Of a stretch of DNA of 63,329 nucleotides, positions 9,741-21,894 are shown piece after piece; within the stretch, counting starts at the first letter, position 1; each line of letters opens with the position of its first letter. The notes under the pieces are model-generated. The model did not search any database, had not been told where the DNA came from, and was given only the letters and a program-made list of their open reading frames with translations. Location of the stretch: assembly GCA_015852425.1 (NCBI GenBank), contig JAAAIG010000101.1:4660-67988 (forward strand). The letters are read 5' to 3'. This stretch comes from Gryganskiella cystojenkinii. Taxonomy: Eukaryota > Mortierellomycota > Mortierellomycetes > Mortierellales > Mortierellaceae. The position numbers and the translations under genes were made by a program.

Positions 9741-10844
9741 TCACAGGATAACAGCTTGATCGGGCATAGAGGGGAAGGGAAGATTCTTATACGTAGTGAC
9801 GTAAGATGCAAACCAGAACAGCATGCCAAAGAACAAGCCCGTCAGCTTCTCTGTCAGCTGGTGATAATAAACACTAGTCATCAACAACATCCACCACCAG
9901 AGCCCACAGATCGCAACGACAGAAAAGACCGCGTACCGAGCCGCCTGCCGATTCTCCAACGCGGTCCATGATTCCGGCACATTCAAGAAGACAGAGAGTT
10001 CCTCCATCAAGAAGAGCCAAGCATGCGTCAACAGGAACATGTGACCCGAGATATCGACTCCGCCTGACCAATGCCCTCCTTGCCGGCGGCAGTGGTATTG
10101 AGACCAATGACCATCGACAGAGCAGCCTCCTCCAGTCATGACAAAAACGCGGTCAAAAAGTCCGGGCCCAAAGAACCACTGCGAGACCAGCCACCAGTAC
10201 AGAGTTGCGAGACCCCAACGGACCAGGGCCTTGACGATCACATCCGAGGGAACCCGAGCACTGGCTCGCGTGCCTCTTGGAGGCAAATCCGTACCGACCA
10301 TGGACTGTGTTGCGTCTTGTCCGTCTGGGTGGGATCGGGTTCGTGATCTATTAGAGGTAGCCGCTGTCGTCGGGGTTACGTCGTTCCTTTGTTCTTCTTG
10401 AGGTCTCGAGACAGGGATTTGCTGGGTCAGATCGGATTGTTGCCTGATCAAGGCTTTCCCAAAGACCACAGCCAGGTAGACAAGAAAGACGATCGAGGTC
10501 CAGCCCCAACCATTCTTGACAAAGAGCATGTTGAGGATGTTACGTTTGTTGGAGAAGTAACTGGGTCGGTCTCCTCCGAGGAATCCAAAGATGGACCCGA
10601 GGACCAGAGTGACTGGGAAGATAACGCAGAGGTATTGGTGGGGTAGCAGAAGGGTCGAGAGGGTTCCGGGGGCAAGTGTAGCTGGTGTTTGAGAGAGCTC
10701 CTGGAGGGTTGCCTGGGAGATGATTGGAGAGAGATTTGGTGAGTCTGGGGCACGATCGCGTGAAGGGGCTTCAGAAGCGGAAAAAGAGGAAGAGGAGGAG
10801 GAAGACTCGGGTTGGTGTCTCCGCCGGTGTATTGTCGGTTCCAT
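9741..10844 (-). CDS. FITM2: FIT family protein (fat storage-inducing transmembrane; Scs3-like)
   Basis: A single exon of 367 residues starting at the ATG at 10844; the frame stays open further upstream but without an ATG. The N-terminus is a Ser-rich cytosolic tail, followed by about six hydrophobic segments. The family signature is intact: CSVDGHWSQYHCRRQGGHW followed by VDISGHMFLLTHA, with the conserved His of the DISGH region and a second conserved His in SVYYHQLTEK. FIT2 proteins sit in the endoplasmic reticulum membrane, cleave acyl-CoA and support lipid droplet budding; yeast Scs3 and Yft2 are the fungal members. It is convergent with SNIP1 (76 bp between stop codons). Confidence 0.92.
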   Translation of the reverse strand: MEPTIHRRRHQPESSSSSSSFSASEAPSRDRAPDSPNLSPIISQATLQELSQTPATLAPGTLSTLLLPHQYLCVIFPVTLVLGSIFGFLGGDRPSYFSNKRNILNMLFVKNGWGWTSIVFLVYLAVVFGKALIRQQSDLTQQIPVSRPQEEQRNDVTPTTAATSNRSRTRSHPDGQDATQSMVGTDLPPRGTRASARVPSDVIVKALVRWGLATLYWWLVSQWFFGPGLFDRVFVMTGGGCSVDGHWSQYHCRRQGGHWSGGVDISGHMFLLTHAWLFLMEELSVFLNVPESWTALENRQAARYAVFSVVAICGLWWWMLLMTSVYYHQLTEKLTGLFFGMLFWFASYVTTYKNLPFPSMPDQAVIL

Positions 10845-11165
10845 GACTGTAATGGGACCTCGATGAGGGAGAAGTGTATGTGTGAGAGAGAGAGACAAAG
10901 CGACGAGAAAGAGAGAGAGAGACAGATGAGAGAAACAGATGGAACTTCATTCATTCATCCATTGAAAAAGGGTCTCTCCTTGACCAAAAATGGCCATGTG
11001 ACTGTTTGTCTATCTGCAACGTCTTTCGCACGTGCAAAAAAAAAAGCTTCTTTAACCTTCAAACTGGACAGCAACCCTGTTTCAACGTGGCACCCACATA
11101 GACGACAGTCGCGACAAAATCTCTTCTATTCTTTTTCCTTTACTAATGGTCAGACTTAGCGGCTA
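10845..11165. promoter_or_regulatory. FIT gene upstream region and PUF60-type gene 3' flank
   Basis: Positions 10870-10935 are a GA-rich run (GAGAGAGAGA), probably in the FIT leader. CACGTG lies at 11029-11034 and a CATGTGAC motif near 10995. The remainder is A/T-rich 3' flank of the PUF60-type gene. Confidence 0.45.
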
Positions 11166-13569
11166 TCAGCAAAGTCGACCTGCCAAAAATTCCTGGGTGT
11201 CAAATAAGGATGCTTGAATAGTCTTGCCATCAAACTGTCTTCCGTTCAACTGCGCTGCGGCTGACCGTGCATCTGTGAAAAAATAATAATATATCAGAAA
11301 AACAGATCGCAGATAGTATTACGCACATCTCTTCCTTTCCCACATCGACAGGCTTTGAATTGACAATAAAAAAATAACAGACTTACCAACAGGTGACACA
11401 AATTGGATAAAGATCCGCAACAGTCCCTCGATTGGGTTCAAAGGCAAGAGCTGTACCCGGATCACTGGTCCATACTTGCTGCACTCTTCTTTGAACTCCT
11501 CTTCCAACTGATCATCCACATCCGCAGGCGTGGCCGAGTATTGTAACCGCACCACAGTGGTCTCTCCGCCTGCAGACAGTCCCGAGGGTACAGAGTTCGT
11601 CAAAATAGAGGCTGAAGTAGTTGAGGCAGCTGGAGGCAAAATACCGCCGCTACGAGCAAGACTTTGCATCACCATATACCTTTGATTACCGCTGATACTC
11701 ATGTTCTCTTCTGAAGCTACAGACTCTCGATCTCCTTGGCCAGCATTCGAGTTTTGTCCTTGCGCCACAAGTCGTTGTGCCGTGGAAGCTGCTGTGGCTG
11801 TTGCTCGTGCCAGTACTAGAGATGGAACATCGAAGAAAGTTAATAGGGGGTTACTCAAAGAGTCGACATAGCATCATCCTTGTAAACCTATCCCTTACAT
11901 GCTGGGTTGACAGGTGCAGCGCCTCCCATGGGCACCATTCCAGCCCTTGAGGGGTGAACTCCTGGTACGGCTGAAGTCACTGCAGGCGCCAAGACTGGCA
12001 TATGCTCCAGAGCCTTCATGCCTTCTGGAAGTGGCCCTCCAATCATGGCCTTGCATACGCCAAGTGCTTGATCCAGAACCTTAAACCCTTTCATGGCCTC
12101 TACCAAGGCATCAATGTCCGTCGTCGTCTTGTATTGTACATATCTAAGAGTAGAAGGAGTTGAGTATCTGTCAGTTGACCATCAAATTATACGCATAGAT
12201 CTGCTCTCCGTTCTCCGCCCTAAACCTTGCTCAGAGAATCCGTCGATGCAGGGCACAAGATATAGCTCCATAGCCGAAAAATGAAATGTTAGTGCAAGCT
12301 AGCAATATTCTTCCGTGACTCTTACCCAAATCCACGGTGCTGGCGCGTTACTGGATCGGGCTATGATAAAGTAGTGAGGTAATCGATAAAAGTCAATTTC
12401 ACGAATCTGTTGAAAATCTCATACCAGAGAGTGAACTGCTGCTTACCAACAAAACACATTGGTCCACTGCTCCAAAAGACTCAAAGATCTCCTTCAAAGC
12501 CGATTCGGAGATAGGTGCGCCAACATTGGCAACGTAAATGCGGTTCTCTGGTGGCGGAGGTAATTCTATGAACGCAATTGTTTTATCGAACATTTAATAA
12601 CGGACATTGCGAAATAACCCGACAGAGAACATCCAGATATCCAAACAATGTAGACAATATCCATCCTACCGTTAATTGCGCTGGCATCATAGTTCTTTGG
12701 TCTACCGATCTTCAAATGCCGTCCCACAACTTCGACAGAGTCCGAGGCCTGAACAGCTAGAATAGCAGCCTCGGGCAGCTCATATTCGACAAAACAGAAT
12801 CCTCGGTGCTTAAGCGTGCCAGGGTCCGCCTTGAGAACCAATTCCTTGATAGCTCCGAACCGTCCCAGCTTTTGTCGCACGTCCTCTTCTGTTGCCTCGA
12901 ACGAGATCGAGCCCACGTAGACTCTGCAGAGCGATTTCCGTTGTTCAGACACATTAGCGATGGCGAGTGACGGTTCTGGCTCGGTTACTGATGCGAGGAC
13001 TCCAGATTTGAACAACTGTGATTGAGATAGACATGAAGTGGTTTGATTAGTCTGAACGAACGATCACGGTTAGAGAAGCAAAGAAGTCTGCCTTTCGTAC
13101 CTCTTCCTGAATTTGTTGGGCGTATTGTTTAGCACGTTCCAGGGCCTTTGTTTGGGTTGCAGTCAGGCCTGTCAATGGATCCTTTGGTTCGCCTTCGTGT
13201 TCTTTTTCAGTATCTACAATAGACGCACGGTCCTATGTTAGTAAACAGCCCACAGAACTGGTGAAACAATAGCAATGTGATGGATAAGTGCAGAACAGGG
13301 CAGCATCTCGTACCTTGATCCTGCGACATGGTCACATCTAATTCAGATGAACCATTGGAAATAGAGGTTGATTGAGAATGATGAGGATGGTCATTGTCGT
13401 CCACACGCGCCCTCTTTGCGGTCGGGTGTGAGGTTGAGTCGTCTGTTGTGGCACTCTCTGGGGTTGAGGCACCAGGGGTGCTTGTTGAGGTGGAATCAGC
13501 CCTTTGATCGTCCTGGAGATCGTTTGCTCGCTTGAGTGAGCTAGAAGTGGTTGTTGTCGTCGTCTCCAT
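11166..13569 (-). CDS. PUF60: PUF60-like poly(U)-binding splicing factor (two RRMs plus UHM)
   Basis: Eight exons on the minus strand: 13569-13314, 13213-13101, 13015-12670, 12565-12447, 12360-12326, 12143-11899, 11815-11387, 11272-11166; total 549 residues, all phases consistent. Residues 1-120 are a disordered Thr/Ser/Asp leader. RRM1 (about 154-230) has RNP2 VYVGSI and RNP1 KHRGFCFVEY. RRM2 (about 247-325) has RNP2 IYVANV and RNP1 QHRGFGYVQY. An Ala/Pro/Gly linker leads to a C-terminal U2AF-homology motif (about 440-549) whose RxF element reads NGRQFDGKTI. In animals PUF60 binds the polypyrimidine tract and ULM-containing splicing factors during 3' splice site recognition. Exon 5 is only 35 nt and encodes the RNP1 half of RRM2. 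Confidence 0.88.
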
Positions 13570-13878
13570 GAATGAAACCCTTTATTCCCTTTATTTTTTT
13601 TCTGTTGCTTGATGTTTGATTTGATTTGGAAGACAGGGTCGATGATTATTTCAAGAGTCGAGTAGAAATGTTGTCCTGCTTGATGTGCAAAGAAAACAAT
13701 TTGAAGAGAGAGAGCGACAAGAAAGAATAACGATTCAACAATGTGACGTGCAAATGGGCCGAGCGGTCTGATCAGCGCTGAATGTCCTCGAATCAAAGCT
13801 CGGAATCTTTCTCTTTTTTTTATCCAGTTTCGTTCGCATTCAACCGCCCTTGCGCCTATTCATCATTTTCAACTTGCA
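13570..13878. promoter_or_regulatory. Divergent promoter, PUF60-type / EF-P
   Basis: 309 bp between start codons. T-rich tracts near 13590-13610 (5' leader of the minus gene) and 13805-13825 (plus gene), and a GTGACGTGC motif near 13745. No TATA box or RNA gene found. Confidence 0.45.
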
Positions 13879-15041
13879 ATGCTCCGCAACTCAAGGAATA
13901 TCCTCACAGCCCTCGCTAGGCCATGCCTCAGCCGCTCCCCCTTGGTCCCTCATGTAACACTCGCGGCAAGCATTTCCCACCAACCTTAGGAGAGCCAAAC
14001 TGCCCATCCCGTGGACAACAAGAGACTGACGACAATTTCTACATGTGCATAATAGCGACCAGCCGTGGCCTTGAAGCCTTCCTCGCCCTTTGCTCTTCAG
14101 GATCGTGGCTTCAAGACAAACGTTCTCCAAGTCCGCAAGGGATATGTGGTTGAGATCAATAATATCCTCGCTGTCGTCCTCAAACGCGAAACCTCCGTGG
14201 TATGTTGCAGTTGTGGCATCTGCAACCTCGAAGATGGGCATAGCAGCCAAGGAGCTAACAACTTCACTTCCCCTTTTTCTCTGGAAATTCGTTAGATGGG
14301 TCGCGGAACATCCACTGTCAAGGTACGTTCCTCGATGCAGCAGTCGTACCCTTTCTTATATGGACTGGGTTCGTTCGTTTTGACAAGTAGTGGCGGCTGC
14401 TAACAGTATCTGGTTATTGATAACATACATGAATCACACATAGCTCGATCTTCAAGATCTCTTGTCTGGATCAAAGCACACGGAGAGATACCGATCCAGC
14501 GACATGGTCGAAGTGACGGAACTGGAGGAACACAACTGCCAGTTCCTGTACAAGAACGATGGAGTGATCCATCTCATGGATCCCGAGACCTTTGATATGT
14601 ATGAAGTCCCAGAGTCCATTATGGAAGGTGAGTGATACACAAAGCGCTATAGCTGCTGCCCTGACACCCCTGACTCTTTTTCTGCCTGTTACTTTGTTCT
14701 GCTCATATTGCAACCCCTCATCTGACATTGCTCGGCGGCGATTTTCATATTGATCAACAGACAAGCAGATGCAATTCTTGGTGCCGGACATGCAAGTCCG
14801 TCTGTCCATGTTTCAGCCCGACCCTGACACACCCGGGACACCCATTGCGATCAAATTGCCTGCTCAGGCCATCTACCAGGTGAAGGAGACGTTTGCGTCA
14901 GCGGCCCAAGCCGACAAGGGAACCGTGTACAAGAACGCAGACCTTGATAACGGCATCAAGGTCCAGGTACCTGATTTTGTCAACATGGGCGATAAGGTCG
15001 TGGTCGACACCGAGACGGGCAAATACGTCAAGCGCGCGTAG
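13879..15041 (+). CDS. EFP: Mitochondrial elongation factor P
   Basis: Five exons (13879-13953, 14101-14199, 14296-14322, 14444-14627, 14761-15041) give 221 residues. Residues 1-33 are Arg/Ser/Leu-rich without acids, a typical mitochondrial presequence. The rest follows bacterial EF-P: QVRKGYVVEINN (KOW-like domain I), DLQDLLSGSKHTERYRSSD, FLYKNDGVIHLMDPETF (domain II), and PDFVNMGDKVVVDTETG near the end (domain III OB fold). EF-P relieves ribosome stalling at proline runs. The tip-loop residue aligned with bacterial Lys34 is Arg61 (MGRG instead of PGKG), encoded by a 27-nt exon. Exon 1 is the least certain part: it rests on the presequence and a GTAACA donor. A cluster of in-frame stops between exons excludes a single-exon model. 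Confidence 0.88.
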
Positions 15042-15338
15042 CTTGTTGATCGACAGTTTATTTAGGCAACAAACGGTCTCTAGGTTTCCTGGGCAGATCG
15101 AATAAAAAAAATGAGCTGTGACTGACCTTTTTCGACATTTTGCTTTGAGATCGAAAAATCGGCCGGTCGTTTTTTGATGGCGCAATTTCTTGTTTTTGAG
15201 TCGCACAGACGAAAGACTGACATCGCGTTTGCAGTTGAGCTTTGTCCCCTCTCCTCTCCTCTTTCCTTCTTGCTTTGCTCACTTTGTTCACTCGTTCACG
15301 GCCTTTCATCCTTCATTTCACTCTCATAAAACTTCATA

Positions 15339-16833
15339 ATGGCTAAAGACGCAGAGATCAGACGCGAGATCGTGCCCTGGCATGACTTTGTCGCTGGAAG
15401 GTACAGGTCATGACATTGCCACCAAAATGAACACAATGTGCATAAATCACAACCGCCATTGGAATTAAACCCACCATGCAACTTTTCTCTTCTCCCTTTT
15501 CTTTCTTTTGTAGCCTAGGTGGAATGGTAAAATAACCGCACACACGCTCCTCCGTTATGACATTCGAGGCAGGAATTTCAGGAACAGGGGTGCTGACCTC
15601 TGTATTTTCTTCTGCTCCTTATTTTGCGTCGACTCTCAATCACCTCTCTTCCTCAAACAGGCTCAGGTCACTGTTGGGCAGCCCATGGACACGATCAAGA
15701 CTCGACTCCAGATTGAAGGTCCTTCTGGACGTTTCCACGGCCCAATGGACTGTCTCCGCAAGACCATCAAAAACGAGGGATTCCTCGGTTTGTACAAAGG
15801 TAATGTATCTTTTTTTTTGGTTTCATTTTTGCTGTTGCTGTCAATAATACCGACCGACTTGCTAAATCTACCTGCGTCCATCTCTTCACTGTACGAAAAC
15901 AGGCATGGCGAGCCCCTTGGTTGGTGTTGCTGCTGTCAATGCTCTTCTCTTTGCCGCTTACTCGAACTTTAAGAAACTTCAAGAGCCTTACCCCGGGGGG
16001 CCCTTGACCCTTAACCAGATTGCAATCGCAGGAGCCGGAGCAGGTACGGATCTTGAGGACCAAGTCCGCGCCCTATCAAGCTCGTGAAAGAGAATACCTA
16101 GATCGAGTATGATTTCTTACCTTGAATGCTCCTTTTTACCAACATATAGGAATTGTGAACGCCGTTCTCGCATCCCCGGTCGAATTGCTCAAGATCAAAA
16201 TGCAAGCCCAATACGGACCTGGATCGACGACGCACTACTCTGGACCTGTCGACTGTGCCCGTCAGTTGATTAAGCAGCATGGATTCCGTCATGGATTGAT
16301 GCGTGGTTACTGGATCTCGGTCGTCCGTGAAATCCCTGGCTATGCTGGCTTCTACGCTGGATTCGAAGGCATGAAGCGTTATTTGACCCCTGCAGGAGAA
16401 GATCCCGCGACATATACGCATTCTCTCGTTACACTCATGGCTTCTGGTGCCACGGGCGGTGTCTCTTACTGGTTTGCTTGCTACCCTCTGGATATGCTCA
16501 AGTCAATGGTAAGAGCGCTTTTTTATATTTTTATCTTTCAAAAATATTTTTACGGCGTGGGACATTGCCTTTTCTGTGATAGGCATTTGCGTCCCTTGTC
16601 TTCATTGTCCTAACATTTTGTTTGATTTTCTGACAAAACCCTAGATTCAAAACCAACCAAATCCTCCTAAAGGCGCCTTCTACATTCTCGACGCTGCCAA
16701 GCAAGTCTACAAGACAGGCGGTATTAAGCCCTTTTTCCGTGGATTCTCGCCTACAATCATTCGTGCAGTTCCTGCAGCTGCCGCCACCTTCACCACATAC
16801 GAGTTGGTCATGCGGGCATTATCTACATACTAG
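15339..16833 (+). CDS. Mitochondrial carrier family transporter (carnitine/basic amino acid type)
   Basis: Six exons (15339-15400, 15514-15526, 15661-15799, 15903-16043, 16150-16508, 16645-16833) give 300 residues in three tandem repeats, the normal carrier length. The three signature motifs are QPMDTIKTRLQ, SPVELLKIKMQ and YPLDMLKSMIQ, each opening an odd-numbered transmembrane helix. The order and the SPVELLK and RGYWISVVREIPGYAGFY blocks suggest the ornithine/carnitine/YMC branch of SLC25; the substrate is not determinable. It would act in the inner mitochondrial membrane. Exon 2 is a 13-nt micro-exon (S-LGGM) that restores the helix 1 motif DFVAGSLGGMAQV; without it the frame breaks. The intron between exons 5 and 6 carries in-frame stops. 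It lies directly downstream of EF-P in the same direction, 297 bp apart. Confidence 0.87.
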
Positions 16834-17014
16834 ATTATCATCTCTCGAAACAACCTCCTATTGTACATGTACCTCATTTCACTTATTGTCATCATTCATG
16901 CCATTAAACAAGCCAAGGCAATGAAATAGAACATCTGAAAATTTTCTTGAGGCAAGAACTGCCTCCGAAATGCTAAGCATATTTATTTACAAAGCTGGAC
17001 CTGTTTGTGTAAGT

Positions 17015-20000
17015 TTATGGATTCTTCTTCTTTTTGAGCTGACTCGCATAAACCCAGAGACTCTGCGAAGGAGATGTTGGAGGCATACCACCACCCTCCT
17101 CCTTCTCTTCAAAATCCGCCATTCGAGAACTGAACGATCGACCCGGCTTTTCTCGAGGGAATCGGGCTGGTAGCTGATGAGTTGGCGTCTTGGGCTGACG
17201 AGCGTCAGGTTCTGCTGCAGCTCCGTGGAGTTCATCCGTTGTCAACCCATACTTATAGTACAGGACCCGCCCCTGGCTTGCAACTGGTGTCTCTGGTACC
17301 ACACCTCCTTCCGACCCCTGTTTAGTCGACTTTGAGGACGAAGATGTAAATGAGGGCGATCTCAGTCCAGTATACCCCATGCTACCACTGCCGCGTTGAC
17401 GGCGCGTTGGTGTTCCTGGGGAGGAAAAGTGTGGGTGCGAAGCTGACGGTGACGTGGTTGGTCCACGTGGACTTTTCAAAACATCGCCCTCGCCATATCC
17501 CGTCGTCATGGAGGGGCGTCTCTTCTTGGGAGACTTCAATTGCTCGTCCATGGACACCACGGACCGTTTGCGCGGGGCAACAACCTCTGTTCTATTCTTG
17601 GAAGACGGCGTGGCCGGTGCAGGTGACAGAGGGACCAGCGCCTGTGATGATTTCTCTGACGTCGGCACCGACAAATCAGGTTTCTTCAGTGGCAAGAAGT
17701 GGGCAAGGTCACCCATGTGCGCGTAGTCCCTGGCAGTCTGGACTATGGGTGCTTTCCGTCGAATCTTTGCGAATCTAGGGACTACCTCGACTTCATCTAT
17801 TGGAGGGTTAAAACATTAGACCGTATTCAGCCACAACAGCACAAAGCACGCTTTCAATGTGTACACAAAAAACTTACCCTCGGCAACTAGAGAACTTGAA
17901 GATTCAGATCTTTCAAGTCCTCGTGCCATTGACGCGGACTGGCTTGAATCCGCCTTGCTCGACTTCTTCTTTCGACTCGAGGGCATGACGCCTTTGATGA
18001 CACCAGCAGGCAGAGTCACCTCTCGGTTCCTAAAGACGGAGCTTTTCAGGATCTTGAGGATAGGGTTCTGCTTGATCTTTTCTGCTTCGGCCTTCTCCTT
18101 TTCGGCTTTGATGGCCACAAGGTCAAGCTTTTTCGGCTTCGTCATGCGTTCGTACAGGGATGCGTCCGGCCTTCGCATGGGGCGGGGCGATCGCATGAAC
18201 CGATCGTCCAGCCCACAGGCTCGGGCGAGATTGCGACAGACTTTTGGTAGCGACGGTGCATAAAATCGCTCGATAATGTTCTTGTGGAATCGTTTGGCTG
18301 AGTTCATGTCTACCGTGTCATGTGATCTTGGACTTTTGAACGGTGCGGGTGGATTCTCTTCCTCGCTCAGGGCTTTAATACCAAGGTTCTCCATCAGGGA
18401 CCTAGCCGAATCGAGTGCACCGGGGTCATTCTTGAAAGGCTTGTTTTCTTGGATGCTATACTTCTCCATCAACATCAGGATATGGAGATTCTGTACAATC
18501 TGAATTTGGGTACTATTTTAAAACCATTCAAGTCGGTATCAGTAAAGTGCATAGGTGCATGTAAATGAGAAGCTACCCAAGTTGATGATTCTGTATCGAG
18601 CAAAGGGTCTTACTCTTTTTTCTCCAGTTTATCTCGGTAGCGTCTGAGATCCGAGTCCCTAACACACTTTTTGACCATTTGTACCCAGGGATCCAATTCA
18701 CTCCGTTCGTCTTGCTGAATAACATATCGATCTGGACCTGTCAATCGATATCGGATTTCAATCCCAATATCTTTGCTGAGTTGATAGTATTTGGCTTCCA
18801 GCATATCGGGCCATATTCTCACAAATTCGATGATAAAGGAGACAAGTTGTTGCTAAGAATATATGACAACATATGGAGCGTCAGTTCGTAGCCTGAAAAG
18901 AGTTGACAAGAAGACCATGAACAATGTGGGATCGTACCATTGCATCCTTCAAGGGAATTGATTCTTTGGCCGCCAGGGCTGTAATCTTTTTGCATGCCGC
19001 ATTCAGTCGATGGACATAATCGAGGACCGAACGCTGTATCAAATAATATGTAATGGTTAGGAATTATCAGTTTTAGATCAGAAACGTTAAGGGTCATGAG
19101 CAAAAGACTTGTATCACATCCAGTCCGAACCTCATCGCTATACAAGTGATCAAGATACGCTCTCCGGAAGCCCATGCACACCGCGTCAATCGTCTCAGGA
19201 AGAGACTCTGGCACCTTGAATTGTGATCGGACATCGACCTTCCATCCAGGCATTGATTTCGGAACAACGGAGTATCTACAAGATACAACAACAATGATTG
19301 ATCAGCAAGCGATACTAAATTTCCTTATATCATCTGAAATAGCTTCCACGGGAGATACATACTGCTGATCACCATGAGCCGACCCCGACTCGTCGTCATC
19401 ATCAGAGAAATCTTCAGAATCGGCATCGTTAAAGTCATAGTGGTCGTCTGCTTGCCATGGATCCGTCATTGCCTTGATCTCTTTTGGAAAATCCTGCAAG
19501 AAATAGCCTTCTTTGCTTTGTTTTGATTGGGTGTCGTGACCAGTGTCCGTCGACTCCACGAATACATGGAGGTCGATAAATGCAGGATCTAGCATCGTCA
19601 TACAGAACTCCCGCGGCAGTCGATTGTCTTCTTTACACGTTAACCGAGAGTCAGTGGACAAGATTTCCCTCGATATGGGGGATGGCTTGACTGAACTGCT
19701 CGATAAGGATCTGTTGCTACCGGGCTGCTTTAGTGTATTGTCCTTCTGGGCAATATGATGCGCCATGTTGCTTTGTGGTGCGCCGCCTGTTTGCAACAAA
19801 ATGTTTCGGCGCAGAGCGGCGGTGCTCAGCTTGGGTGTGTCTACATCAGGAACGATTCTCTTGCCTTGGACAGTTGACGATTGCTGGAAAGTGTGACCTT
19901 GAGCATTGATGAGGTTGGTGTTGGTGAGATGCGGCATAGATATGCTCCGTTTCAACAAGTCGACGACAGGTGCCGGGGTAGCGCTCCGTTTAGTGGCACG

Positions 20001-21894
20001 AATAAGGAGATTGACAGGTGATTCTTCGGCACGACGCAGCGGCTTTGTTCCTTGAAAATCCACTGCTGTCCTTAGTACTTGGACAATCCCGGTCCCTGAG
20101 GTTGCCGCATATAGAATTGCCTGTAAAGAAAAGAGCGGCGAAGTGGCCTTGCCTTTTTTCTCTGTGCCTTGGGGGACAATCGCCTGTGTCTCCTGTGTGA
20201 CATCGGATGAGAGATGGTGTGAGTCACTCTCAAGAGTCGCCTTCCTGAAAGTGATTTTGAGTTCCATAACCTGACTCCGGTCCAGCAAAGATTTAAGCAA
20301 AGTCTTGGCGCTCGAGGATTCCTCTTCGAGTTTGATCCGCGATCGCCCGTCTTTCTCATAGACTTCAGCCTCCTTGTCGGTCATGACCGGAAAGCAATAC
20401 AGGTAGCCAGTAATGTCCAGCAAAGATAATTTTGATGTAATTCTCCGACAAGAGAATCGCTGAACGAGTTCGACGGAATCAACCGTGCCAAGGTCCTTCA
20501 TGAACTCGTCAGCCGCGCCAATCTCTTCGTCTTCCTCGCCGGATTGTTCCTCGTCTCCACTCTGAAGTCGCCTAGGGCGGCGGCCCGTGAGATTCATTCG
20601 ACAAATGACTATTATAAGTTAGAGTGAGAATTATGAATACGTTGCGATCAGTCAGGGATCCCGGCATCACTTTGGCAAGTCTTTGACTTTTTGATCCACA
20701 TTACCTTTTGAATTATCCTGCGCTGCGAGGAGATCCCCGAACCAATAACTGATATATTTGTGTCCTTGGTTTCGGTCAGGTACCATGGCTATGGCGTACT
20801 CGTAGCCGGGTCTCCAACTTGGGTTGCACATGGAGATACCGAGACCTGGATTGATTTCGAAAGATCGATATGATTTGAAATGAGTCGAGAACGAGAAGAT
20901 GTCCTTTCCGGCCAGGGGACTGGAGATAAGCTTTTGGGGTATAATGTGTCCTCCGTAAGCGGCCATGATGTTTTCCATCACAACTCTGTTCATGCCCGGA
21001 TAAGTCCCGCGCCCTTTCTTTTATAGTGAAATGTAGGAATGGAAGATAGAGGTTAGATATCCAATAAAAAAAAGGAGAATCTGTACGTTCCCATTGCTCA
21101 GACAAAGTCATCAAATGCTATCGAGTTTAAAAAGACCCCCTCCCTACCGGAAATTCTACGAGTGGATCTGGGTTCGAGTCGATCCAACTCCAGCTCAGAC
21201 AATGGTCGACAAAGCCATCCCAGAGACCCTTTGAAAAGAACGCTTCTCGGACTGGGTTCAAGATATCCATGACCTGGACATCGTTGTAGTAATAGTCGCC
21301 ACGGTTGCTTGGATAGCCGGACTCGAACTCGACCATTTCACTCCAGGAATGGGGCATTGGTGAGATCAAGTAGAGATAGTTTCGAATCGGGACGGGTGCG
21401 AAATGACTCTGGAGCCAGGTATGCCTCAACCCCTTTTTCCGGTTCATTCCCACATAGTTTGTGAATCCAAAATCTGCAAGTGACTTTATGAGTTCGCGCT
21501 GGATGTTGTAAAGAGGCGATCCATGCTTTTGACGCGACTGAGGATTGGCCACGTATCCGGAGAGGACTGATTTGTATTCGTCTACGCACTGTTTGATGGA
21601 TTCTTCGGTCAGACGCTGTAGTTTGCGTTGATTCGGCATGGAGTTGCCACGGGTGAAGGAGTCAAAGAACGTGTAGGCCCATTCGAAGTGACTGTTGACG
21701 GAGACCTGGAAGTAGAGAAGTAACTGCACGAGGGTGCCGTGGAGAACAGTGGTTGCTTCTGCGACCAAAGCTGGGGTCAGGGTAGTGGCAGAGGGTGGCC
21801 GTGTGTCGATGAGAAAGACGACGCTGAGGGGACCTTTCGCTTGGGGACTGGCTGAAGGGAACAGGATGTCTGTGGGGGTAGAGGATGCGGCCAT
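17015..21894 (-). CDS. TICRR: Treslin/TICRR-like (Sld3-related) DNA replication initiation factor
   Basis: Eight exons on the minus strand: 21894-21148, 21017-20705, 20608-19363, 19275-19131, 19033-18938, 18852-18614, 18512-17878, 17796-17015; 1,400 residues with all phases closed. The N-terminal 300 residues resemble the vWA-like domain of animal Treslin (SVVFLIDTRP, HFEWAYTFFDS, YLYLISPMPHSWSEMVEF). A central region (SLPETIDAVCMGFRRAYLDHLYSDE and following helices) resembles the Sld3/Treslin domain that contacts Cdc45. The C-terminal third is basic and disordered, with many S/T-P sites including full CDK consensus (SPKKRR, TPTRR) and VPETPVA. Treslin/Sld3 links CDK to CMG helicase loading through TopBP1/Dpb11. 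The exon 4 donor (GTTCGG) is non-consensus. Family assignment rests on motif memory, not on a search. Confidence 0.72.

Noticed and set aside
19336..19362. Donor at 19358 (GTATCT) for Treslin exon 3
   Set aside because: It leaves the next exon out of frame; the donor four bases earlier in transcription order (GTATGT at 19362-19357) is closer to consensus and restores phase.
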